Below, piece after piece: positions 57,639 to 64,000 of a stretch of 64,000 nucleotides of DNA (positions are counted from its first letter, which is position 1; each line of letters begins with the position of its first letter). Where the stretch lies: positions 1 through 64,000 of the forward strand of contig NZ_CAIUXT010000098.1 of assembly GCF_903903185.1 (NCBI RefSeq), in the 5' to 3' direction. Source of the DNA: an uncultured Rhodoblastus sp. (GTDB lineage Bacteria > Pseudomonadota > Alphaproteobacteria > Rhizobiales > Beijerinckiaceae). The notes below the pieces were generated by a model. That model was given only the letters and a program-made list of their open reading frames with translations. It made no database searches and had not been told where the DNA came from. The translations under genes and the position numbers were made by a program.

Positions 57639-58036
57639 GCTGTGTCCCCGTTCGCGGCGATCGCGGCGGTGACGCCATGGGCGGCGCGGCGGCGCAGGAT
57701 CAGCCGCGCCTCATGCCCGCCGCCCATCAGCGCCGCCGCCTCGGCGACGCTGGCGAGGCCGGTCAGCGCCTGCGACCTTGGCGAGGCCGAGGCGCCGCGC
57801 AACAGGAACTCGCCCTGTCGCGCCAGAAATTCCGCCTCATCGAGGAAAACCAGCGGGAGGCCCAAAGCCCCGGCGGCCTCATGCAGGCCCGGCTCGTCGC
57901 TTTTACGCCCGATGGTAAAAATTTTCGCGCGCGAAAAGGCCGGCGCATCGGCCAGAATTTCGCGCGCCAAAGCCGCGATGGATTGCGCGCTTGCTCCCTT
58001 GCGGCAGCCGACGCCGATGGCGATTTCGCTCAGCAT
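57635..58036 (-). CDS. cobE: CobE/CbiG C-terminal-domain protein
   Basis: The 133-residue protein ([20 protein letters not shown] onward) matches CobE, which corresponds to the C-terminal domain of CbiG. It has the [10 protein letters not shown] start, a [17 protein letters not shown] segment and [18 protein letters not shown]. CobE is needed for cobalamin synthesis in aerobic producers, but its precise reaction is unsettled. The ATG at 58036 lies seven bases inside the end of cobL; an upstream ATG at 58054 would extend it by six residues. It overlaps cobM by four bases. Confidence 0.88.
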   Translation of the reverse strand: MLSEIAIGVGCRKGASAQSIAALAREILADAPAFSRAKIFTIGRKSDEPGLHEAAGALGLPLVFLDEAEFLARQGEFLLRGASASPRSQALTGLASVAEAAALMGGGHEARLILRRRAAHGVTAAIAANGDTA

Positions 58037-59241
58037 GGTTTTGCATAAATCCATTGCACGATGGGCAGCGCCGGCCGGAAGGCGGAAAAGCCGCCGACGC
58101 GTTCCGCCCGCGCAATCTGCGCCTGAATCAACTGGCCGCCAAGCGCCCGGTGATGAGCTGCCAGCAGGCCTTGCGTCTCAAGGGTGACGCCATTGACCAC
58201 CAGCCTGCCGCCCCGCGCCAGCGCGTCGAGCGCCGCCTCGATCAGGCCGGACTCGGTCGGGCCGCCGCCGATGAAAATCTTGTGCGGGCGCGGCAGGCCG
58301 CGCAGCGCCTCGGGCGCCCGGCCCTCGACCACGCGCAAGGCCGGCGTTCCCAAAGCCAGCGCATTGCGCCGGATGCGCTCCGCGCGGGCCGAATTGCGTT
58401 CAATGGCGATGGCCGAATTGCCGGGGTCGGCCAGCATGAATTCGATCGCCACGGAGCCGGAGCCGGCGCCGATGTCCCACAGCAATTCGCCGCGCCGCGG
58501 CGCGAGCGCCGACAGCGTCAAGGCGCGGATTTCCGCCTTGGTGATCTGGCCGTCATGTTCGAAAAAGGCGTCGGGCAGGCCCGGCGCGCGCGGCAGGATC
58601 CGCGCGTCGCTTGCAGCTGCCAGATCCAGCGCCAGTGTATTCAGAGCTTCGACCTCGCCAAGCGAAAAATCCAGCGCCAGCGTCGCCCGCACGCGCTCAT
58701 TCGCGCCGCCGAGATGTTCGCAGACGGTGAGGCGCGAGGCGCCGAAACCGCGTTTCGTCAGCAGGTCGCAGAGTTTCTGCGGCGTCGTCCCGTCCCATGA
58801 AAGCGCTATGATCTTCGCGCCGTCCTGCAACAGCGGAACGATTCGCTCCAGCGGACGTCCGTGCAGCGAAATCAACGCGCAATCCTGCTGCGCCCAGCCC
58901 AGCCGCGCCGCCACCAGGCTGAAGCTCGAAGGCGCCGGCAGGCAGGTCATTTCCTGCGCCGGAATTTTTTGCGCCAGCACCGAGCCGACGCCATAAAAGA
59001 ACGGATCGCCCGACGCCAGCACGACGACTTTTTCGCCGCGCCGCGCCAGAATTTGCGGATAGGCCTGTTCCATCGGCGAAGGCCAGGCCAGCGTCTCGCC
59101 CGCGAGCGGCGCCGCGAGGCGCAGATGCCGCGCGCCGCCGACGACCAGCCGCGCTTGCGCCAACGCTTCGATTGCGGCAGGAGACAGGCCTTCACGCCCG
59201 TCTTCGCCCATGCCGATGAGGGTGAGCCACGCCGCGTTCAT
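58030..59241 (-). CDS. cobL: Precorrin-6Y C5,15-methyltransferase (CbiE-CbiT fusion)
   Basis: The 403-residue bifunctional enzyme methylates C5 and C15 and decarboxylates C12. The N-terminal CbiE-like part begins MNAAWLTLIGMGEDGREGLS and includes VLASGDPFFYGVGSVLAQ. The C-terminal CbiT-like part has LLWDIGAGSGSVAIEFMLAD and IFIGGGPTESGLIEAALDAL. The ATG at 59241 is chosen from family length; 59250 is possible. It is divergent from cobK by 26 bases and overlaps cobE. Confidence 0.93.
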   Translation of the reverse strand: MNAAWLTLIGMGEDGREGLSPAAIEALAQARLVVGGARHLRLAAPLAGETLAWPSPMEQAYPQILARRGEKVVVLASGDPFFYGVGSVLAQKIPAQEMTCLPAPSSFSLVAARLGWAQQDCALISLHGRPLERIVPLLQDGAKIIALSWDGTTPQKLCDLLTKRGFGASRLTVCEHLGGANERVRATLALDFSLGEVEALNTLALDLAAASDARILPRAPGLPDAFFEHDGQITKAEIRALTLSALAPRRGELLWDIGAGSGSVAIEFMLADPGNSAIAIERNSARAERIRRNALALGTPALRVVEGRAPEALRGLPRPHKIFIGGGPTESGLIEAALDALARGGRLVVNGVTLETQGLLAAHHRALGGQLIQAQIARAERVGGFSAFRPALPIVQWIYAKPC

Positions 59242-59267
59242 CGCGCCCATCCGCAGGGAGAACAAGC

Positions 59268-60014
59268 TTGCGTATTCTGATCCTCGGCGGCACGACGCAG
59301 GCGAGCCAGTTGGCGCGGGCGCTGGCGGCGCGCCCCGACATCGACCCGCTGCTGTCGCTGGCCGGGCGGACGCAAAATCCCCTGCCCGCTCCCATTCCGA
59401 GCCGCACCGGCGGCTTTGGCGGCGTCGACGGACTTTTCTCGTTTTTGGGTGCGCAAAGGATCGACGCCGTGATCGACGCCACCCATCCTTTCGCCGCGCA
59501 AATGTCGGCCCATGCGCGCGAGGCCAGCGCGCGGGCCGGCGTTGCGCTGCTGGTGTTTTCCCGGCCGCCATGGACGCCCGACGAGGGCGACGACTGGACT
59601 GACGTCGCCAATATGCAAGAGGCCGTCGCCGCGCTCGGCGAAAAACCGCGCCGGGTGTTCCTGACCCAGGGGAGGCTGCAACTCGCGGCCTTCGCCGCCG
59701 CGCCACAGCACTTTTATCTGGTGCGCGCCATCGACGAACCGGCGGAACTGGCCCTGTTGCCCAACCGACGGTTCGTCCCGGCGCGCGGCCCCTTCGCCCT
59801 GCAAGACGAGCTGGCTCTGATGCGCGAGGAAAGAATCGAAATTCTCGTCAGCAAGAACAGCGGCGGCGAAGCGACATCGGCGAAACTGCTCGCCGCGCGC
59901 CTGCTCGGCGTCAAGGTCGTGCTGGTCGCGCGCCCGCCGGGCGCCAATGCCGCCGAAGTCTTCCAGCTCGACGATGTTCTGCGCTGGATCGAAGCTCATC
60001 GCCCCGCCCCATAG
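59268..60014 (+). CDS. cobK: Precorrin-6A reductase
   Basis: The 248-residue NADPH-dependent reductase starts at TTG (59268), with GGGAG seven bases upstream; the sequence RILILGGTTQASQLARAL is the nucleotide-binding start. Further motifs are IDATHPFAAQMSAHAREASA and VSKNSGGEATSAKLLAARLL. It reduces the macrocycle of precorrin-6A. It lies on the plus strand among minus-strand cob genes, and its last 19 bases overlap the cobJ 3' end in antisense. Confidence 0.92.
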   Translation: MRILILGGTTQASQLARALAARPDIDPLLSLAGRTQNPLPAPIPSRTGGFGGVDGLFSFLGAQRIDAVIDATHPFAAQMSAHAREASARAGVALLVFSRPPWTPDEGDDWTDVANMQEAVAALGEKPRRVFLTQGRLQLAAFAAAPQHFYLVRAIDEPAELALLPNRRFVPARGPFALQDELALMREERIEILVSKNSGGEATSAKLLAARLLGVKVVLVARPPGANAAEVFQLDDVLRWIEAHRPAP

Positions 60015-60757
60015 GTTCGCGGCGTCAGCAACCAGGGATCGCTGTTCGGTCTTGCGATGAACCGTGTTTCCGATGAGCCGATCAACACCAGCGTCGCCAT
60101 ATCGACGAGACCGGGATCGGCCTGCGCCAGATCGGTGACGAGGATACGTTCGTCCGGCCGCCCGATGGCGCGGGCGAAGGCGACCGGGGTCGCGCCCTCC
60201 CTGTGCGCGCGCAGAAGATCGAAGGCGTCGAAGATCTGGCGCGGCCGCGCTTTCGAGGCAGGATTATACAGCGCGATGACGAAATCCGCCTGCGCGGCGG
60301 CGGCGAGGCGCTTGGCCACCACCTCCCAGGGTTTCAAATTGTCGGACAGCGACATCACGCAGAAATCATGGCCCAGCGGAGCGCCGAGCCGCGCCGCCGC
60401 CGCCATCGCGGCGCTGATCCCCGGCACGACGCGAATATCGAGCGCGCGCCATGCGGGATCGCCGTTTTCCACCGCTTCGAAAATCGCCGCCGCCATGCCG
60501 AACACGCCGGCGTCGCCGCCCGAAACCACCGCGACCGTGCGGCCGGTCTGCGCAAGTTCCAGAGCATGCCGGGCGCGGTCCAGCTCCACGCGGTTGTCGG
60601 AGGAAAAACGCTCCAGCCCAGCGCGCGCCGGCACGCGATCGGTATAGGGCTGGTAGCCGATCAACGCGTCGGCCTGCGCCAGCGCGTCGCGCGCTTCCGG
60701 AACCAGCCAGCAGTCCGGGCCCGGTCCAAGGCCAATGATGAATAATTGGCCGGTCAT
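59996..60757 (-). CDS. cobJ: Precorrin-3B C17-methyltransferase
   Basis: The 253-residue enzyme carries out methylation at C17 with ring contraction. It has FIIGLGPGPDCWLVPEARDA, the AVVSGGDAGVFGMAAAIFEA nucleotide-binding stretch, VVPGISAAMAAAARLGAPLG and IALYNPASKARPRQIFDAFD, typical of CobJ/CbiH. Its start overlaps the cobI stop by four bases and its end overlaps cobK in antisense. Confidence 0.94.
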   Translation of the reverse strand: MTGQLFIIGLGPGPDCWLVPEARDALAQADALIGYQPYTDRVPARAGLERFSSDNRVELDRARHALELAQTGRTVAVVSGGDAGVFGMAAAIFEAVENGDPAWRALDIRVVPGISAAMAAAARLGAPLGHDFCVMSLSDNLKPWEVVAKRLAAAAQADFVIALYNPASKARPRQIFDAFDLLRAHREGATPVAFARAIGRPDERILVTDLAQADPGLVDMATLVLIGSSETRFIARPNSDPWLLTPRTYGAGR

Positions 60758-61482
60758 GGCCGCCTGCCCTGCCCGGCGATCAGAATAATGGCGAAATAGG
60801 GCGCGACATCGTCCGGCTTGTCCTTGAGCGCCATGATTTTCTCGCCCGCCATCGTGCCGCGCTCGACATAGAGCGCCCGCTCATAATGGCCGCTATGGCG
60901 CAGGACCTCGCGGATTTTCGCAAAATTCTGGCCGATTTTCATGATCACGGCGGCGTCGGTGTGGCGAAGTCTTTCCGCCAGAATTTCCGGCGGCAAGGAG
61001 CCTGGCAGGACGGTGAGAATATCGTCGCCCCAGGTCATGGCCTCGCCCGCCGCCGACCAGCACCCGGCCATGCCGGCGACACCTGGCACCACGGTGACGG
61101 CGAAACGCGGCTTGAGCCGGATGTAGAGATGCATGAACGAGCCATAGAACAAGGGATCGCCCTCGCTCAGGATCGCCACGTCGCGCCCGTTGGACAGTTC
61201 GGCGGCGATGGCTTCGGCGGCCTGTTGGTAAAATTGCGCCAGCAGGCGATTATAGGCGGGATCGGCAACCGGAATTTCCGTCGTCACCGGATAATAAAGC
61301 GGCATTTCCTCGGCGCTCGCCGGAATCCAGCGATCGACGATGGCGCGGGCGTTGCCGCGCCGCCCCGCCTTGGCGAAAAAAGCGATGACCGGGGTCGTCT
61401 CGATCACCCGCACCGCCTTCACCGTCAGGAGTTCCGGATCGCCCGGGCCGAGCCCCACGCCGTAAAGACGCCCCGCGCTCAT
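60754..61482 (-). CDS. cobI: Precorrin-2 C20-methyltransferase
   Basis: The 242-residue SAM-dependent enzyme makes precorrin-3A. Its start MSAGRLYGVGLGPGDPELLT and the following VKAVRVIE are diagnostic, with ILSEGDPLFYGSFMHLYIRL and VVPGVAGMAGCWSAAG. The ATG at 61482 forms an ATGA overlap with the cobH stop; the longer open frame upstream is antisense and out-of-frame shadow over cobH. It overlaps cobJ by four bases. Confidence 0.94.
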   Translation of the reverse strand: MSAGRLYGVGLGPGDPELLTVKAVRVIETTPVIAFFAKAGRRGNARAIVDRWIPASAEEMPLYYPVTTEIPVADPAYNRLLAQFYQQAAEAIAAELSNGRDVAILSEGDPLFYGSFMHLYIRLKPRFAVTVVPGVAGMAGCWSAAGEAMTWGDDILTVLPGSLPPEILAERLRHTDAAVIMKIGQNFAKIREVLRHSGHYERALYVERGTMAGEKIMALKDKPDDVAPYFAIILIAGQGRRP

Positions 61483-62111
61483 TCCCTGTCGCTCGCCAGC
61501 GCATTGATCGCGGCGGCGGCCATGGCGCTGCCGCCTTTTCGCCCGCGCATCGCGATTACGCCCACGCGCCCGTCGGCGATCGCAGCCTCCTTGGATTCGC
61601 GCGCTCCAACGAACCCGACCGGCATGGCGAGGATCAAGGCCGGCGGCGGCGCGCCGGCGTCGAGCATTTCGAGGAGATGGAACAAGGCCGTCGGCGCATT
61701 GCCGAAAGCGACCACCGCGCCTTGCAGATGCGGGCGCCAGAACTCCATCGCGGCGGCGGTGCGCGTGGTGTTCATCTCCCGCGCCAGACCGGCGACGCGC
61801 GGATCGGTCAAAGTACAAATGACGTCGTTGTTTTTCGGCAGTCGCGCGCGGGTCACGCCATGGGCGACCATATTGGCGTCGCAAAGAATTGCCGCCCCGG
61901 CGGCCAGCGCCTCGATTCCCGCCTTGGCGGCGCCTTGTGAAAAATAAAGCTTCGGCGCGATTTCGACCATGCCGCTGGCATGGATGATCCGCACCGCGAC
62001 GCGCTCCTCCAGCGCGTCGAAACGCGCCAGATCGGCTTCGCTGCGGATGATGGCGAAGGAGTTTCGGTAAATTTCCGCGCCGTCGCGAATATAGTCGTAG
62101 CTGCCGCTCAC
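61479..62111 (-). CDS. cobH: Precorrin-8X methylmutase
   Basis: The 210-residue enzyme moves the C11 methyl group to C12, giving hydrogenobyrinate. It reads SGSYDYIRDGAEIYRNSFAI, RIIHASGMVEIAPKLYFSQG (with the catalytic His) and ILCDANMVAHGVTRARL, and ends with GRKGGSAMAAAAINAL. The start is set at GTG 62111: it overlaps the cobG stop as GTGA and gives the family N-terminus and usual length, whereas the ATG at 62153 would run 14 residues into cobG. Confidence 0.92.
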   Translation of the reverse strand: MSGSYDYIRDGAEIYRNSFAIIRSEADLARFDALEERVAVRIIHASGMVEIAPKLYFSQGAAKAGIEALAAGAAILCDANMVAHGVTRARLPKNNDVICTLTDPRVAGLAREMNTTRTAAAMEFWRPHLQGAVVAFGNAPTALFHLLEMLDAGAPPPALILAMPVGFVGARESKEAAIADGRVGVIAMRGRKGGSAMAAAAINALASDRE

Positions 62112-63397
62112 ACGCGCGCTCCAGCAGAAATCCGGTGCAGTTCTTGTTGGCACGCGGCGAGATCGAGACCCCGCGCCACGGGTTCATCGCGCGCAAAACC
62201 ATTTGGGACAAGCGAAAACCCGCCTTCGCCCGCCACCAGGGTCACGGCGCGCGCATTCAGGGCGCAGCCCTTGGCGCAGCCCGAGACATGAACGCGGCCA
62301 GAGCCAGAGCGCCAATGGGGCGCCAGAGCGAGGGCGAGCGCGCGCACGTCGCCGAGCGCGGAGGGACAGGCCGGCGCGCCCGGACAGGCGGAAAAGACCA
62401 GACGCGGGTCGCCGGCGTCGAGAATGAAGCCGTTTTTTTCGAGACGCGCGGCCAGCGCCCTGGCGCTTTGCGAGGAAAGCCCGACGGCGAGCAGGGCGCG
62501 CCAGGGCGTGAGCCGCAATTCGGCGGCGCCGCTTTCCCTGGCCGCTTCGGCGAGGGCTTCAAGCGCGTCGGCGTCGATCCGGCCAAACAGCAAACCGGCG
62601 CCGGTGAAATTCTGCTTGCCGCAATTCTGCGCGCCGAGGATTTTCCGGAAGGGCGCAGCCTCGCCCTCTCTCGCGCCGGCTGCGGCGTCGATGGATTCGT
62701 CGTCGGCGCTTCTTGCAATGACGGCGGATGAGCCTTCGAGCAAAGGCTCGACGCCGAGGCGCGCGACCAGCGCGCTCATGCGCCGGTCATTTTGGCGAAG
62801 GTCGAGAAAATTGCGCGCCAGAATTTCCGCCGCCGCGCCGATATTTTCGGGCGCCGCCCAGCCGGCCTCGACGCCGCCGAGCGCGATGCGCAGACGCGGC
62901 GCCGCGCCGCCCGAAACGGCTTTGAAATCGACGTCGGTCACGACTCCCGCAAGCGGCAGCGCGCCGCCGCCATCGACGGAAAAACCGAATTTCGCGGGCA
63001 GGTCGTGCAAGGCCTTTTCGCGCAACAGCAGCGCCTCCAGCGCCACAACCAGAGGCCGCGCGTCGATGACGGCGGTCGGATCGAAACCGGCGAGCGGGCT
63101 CGGCACGATATTGCGCACGGCTTCGGCGCGCGCATCCGGGTCGAGCAGGCCGAGCGCCGATAATTCGCGTTGCAGCGGCGCGATGTTTTGCGCGCCGACG
63201 CCGCGCATCTGCAAGTTGGCGCGCGCGGAAAGATCGAAGGCGCCATTGCCGAAGCGACGCGCCAGACGGCTGAAGGTTTTCGCGCGTTCGAAAGACAGAA
63301 CGCCATTGGTCAGCCGCAGCCGGAAAATATAGCCGTCGCCGCTCAGCATCGGCGCCAGCGCGCCCGGACACCAGCCCTTGGCAGTGATTTCACTCAT
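62108..63397 (-). CDS. cobG: Precorrin-3B synthase (oxygen-dependent)
   Basis: The 429-residue iron-sulphur monooxygenase belongs to the nitrite/sulphite reductase fold. It begins MSEITAKGWCPGALAPMLSG and has the C-terminal cluster ligands CPGAPACPSALGD and HVSGCAKGCALN. CobG uses oxygen to convert precorrin-3A to precorrin-3B and marks the aerobic pathway. GAGGAG lies about seven bases before the ATG and overlaps the cobN stop region. It overlaps cobH by four bases. Confidence 0.93.
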   Translation of the reverse strand: MSEITAKGWCPGALAPMLSGDGYIFRLRLTNGVLSFERAKTFSRLARRFGNGAFDLSARANLQMRGVGAQNIAPLQRELSALGLLDPDARAEAVRNIVPSPLAGFDPTAVIDARPLVVALEALLLREKALHDLPAKFGFSVDGGGALPLAGVVTDVDFKAVSGGAAPRLRIALGGVEAGWAAPENIGAAAEILARNFLDLRQNDRRMSALVARLGVEPLLEGSSAVIARSADDESIDAAAGAREGEAAPFRKILGAQNCGKQNFTGAGLLFGRIDADALEALAEAARESGAAELRLTPWRALLAVGLSSQSARALAARLEKNGFILDAGDPRLVFSACPGAPACPSALGDVRALALALAPHWRSGSGRVHVSGCAKGCALNARAVTLVAGEGGFSLVPNGFARDEPVARGLDLAACQQELHRISAGARV

Positions 63398-63407
63398 AGC
63401 ACGCTCC

Positions 63408-64000
63408 TCATGCCGCGCCCCTCATGCCCGCCAATATGGCGGCGGTGGAATTGCGCCGCGAAGCCCAGAAGCCGCGCCGCTCGGCCTCGGTGAATTTTTC
63501 GGCGATCGACCGCGCGGCGCGCGGATTTTCCGCTTCGAGAAAGGCGCGCACCTCGTCGTCGCCGCAAACGGCGTCGAACAGCAGATCGAAATGCTTGCCC
63601 TCGACCGCGTCGCTCAGGGCGGCGAAGGCGAACAGATTATCCACCGTCTCGGCGATTTCCGCCGCGCCGCCATGACCATGGCGCATCATGCCGCGCAGCC
63701 AGCGCGGATTGGTCGCCCGCGCCCGCACGACGCGCGAAATTTCCTCGTTGAAGGTGCGCACTTTCGCCGCGCCGTCGCCTGTAGCATCGACATGAAAAAG
63801 GCTTGGCCTGGCGCCCAGCATCGCGGCGGCCGCCGCGAAACCGCCTTCATGGGTAGCGAAGGCGTCGGCGTTGAGAATGTCCTGCCCGGCGAGATCCTGG
63901 ACATGGACGAAGGCGTCGGCGGCGCGCACCCGCTCGACGAAATTCTGCGGTCCGGGCGCCGGCGCCAGAGCCGCGCCTTCCGCCCCGAAAGCCTGCGCGC
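63408..64000 (-). CDS. cobN: Cobaltochelatase subunit CobN (C-terminal part, cut by window edge)
   Basis: About 197 C-terminal codons are visible. They contain FVHVQDLAGQDILNADAFAT, HEGGFAAAAAMLGARPSLFH, ARATNPRWLRGMMRHGHGGA and AEIAETVDNLFAFAALSDAV, a conserved end of CobN-type chelatases. CobN with CobS and CobT inserts cobalt into hydrogenobyrinate a,c-diamide late in the aerobic route. cobS and cobT are not in the window. The protein continues past base 64000. cobG follows ten bases after the stop. Confidence 0.93.
   Translation of the reverse strand, partial: AQAFGAEGAALAPAPGPQNFVERVRAADAFVHVQDLAGQDILNADAFATHEGGFAAAAAMLGARPSLFHVDATGDGAAKVRTFNEEISRVVRARATNPRWLRGMMRHGHGGAAEIAETVDNLFAFAALSDAVEGKHFDLLFDAVCGDDEVRAFLEAENPRAARSIAEKFTEAERRGFWASRRNSTAAILAGMRGAA

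Noticed and set aside
53730-64000. Possible cobalamin riboswitch controlling the cob genes
   Set aside because: No B12-box-like conserved core was recognised in the short gaps here, and the operon's 5' end lies outside the window.

Overview
The window is a high-GC chromosomal segment of an alphaproteobacterium, most likely of the order Rhizobiales (Hyphomicrobiales). The clearest lineage marker is a circularly permuted two-piece tmRNA gene whose tag reads ANDNYAPVAVAA, followed directly by an alpha-type SspB. The hflK-hflC, folA and thyA genes, DUF4169 and ribbon-helix-helix genes, a sufBCDS operon and an oxygen-dependent cob operon agree with this. No genus can be named from the sequence alone.

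Layout. 1-3259: hflC (cut by the window edge), hflK, a short-chain dehydrogenase and folA. 3437-9863: glpK, dinB, a Tat-exported amidohydrolase, a CIA30-domain protein and an AraC-family regulator. 9972-15317: a tripartite efflux adaptor, an RND permease and a KirBac-type potassium channel, tightly packed. 15393-19213: a fragment of an xdhC-like gene, an unusual L,D-transpeptidase-fold protein and an iorAB-type molybdenum hydroxylase. 19314-28560: an outer-membrane efflux lipoprotein, divergent from an mdtABC-like operon with two RND permeases. 28564-32283: thyA, a DUF2189 membrane protein, the tmRNA gene, sspB, and the DUF4169 and RHH genes. 32356-36680: uvrD, an orphan TadG-like protein and a PhnA-domain protein. 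36853-40311: a zinc-uptake locus (permease, zur, substrate-binding protein, His-rich COG0523 GTPase) without an ATPase gene. 40377-45006: an RluA-family pseudouridine synthase, crcB, rarA, pyrE and a secreted unknown. 45028-45654: an mntA-hepT toxin-antitoxin remnant in which hepT is frameshifted. 45715-52139: a SUF iron-sulphur assembly operon. 52140-53695: an accessory stretch with a dispersed palindromic repeat, a small membrane protein and an AT-rich promoter region driving a PEP-CTERM protein. 53730-64000: cobalamin biosynthesis (bluB, cobB, cbiD, cobM, cobE, cobL, cobK, cobJ, cobI, cobH, cobG and the end of cobN).

How the genes work together. The cob genes run largely as one minus-strand operon with 4-base overlaps; cobK and cbiD lie on the opposite strand in between. 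The enzymes are those of the aerobic route (CobG, CobN, BluB), but CbiD stands where CobF would be expected. The SUF genes form a second long minus-strand operon with overlapping stops and starts. The tmRNA and SspB act in one process: tagging of stalled nascent chains and delivery of the tagged proteins to ClpXP. thyA and folA, functionally linked in folate and dTMP metabolism, sit on the same strand about 25 kb apart, with the glpK-to-efflux block between them.

The observations most worth following are the KirBac channel coupled to an RND pump, the L,D-transpeptidase homologue that keeps its cysteine but has lost the expected His and Arg, the tmRNA-sspB pairing, the frameshifted hepT, the palindrome over the start codon of the zinc permease, and the CobF-to-CbiD substitution. 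No CRISPR array, complete insertion sequence, tRNA or rRNA gene was seen.
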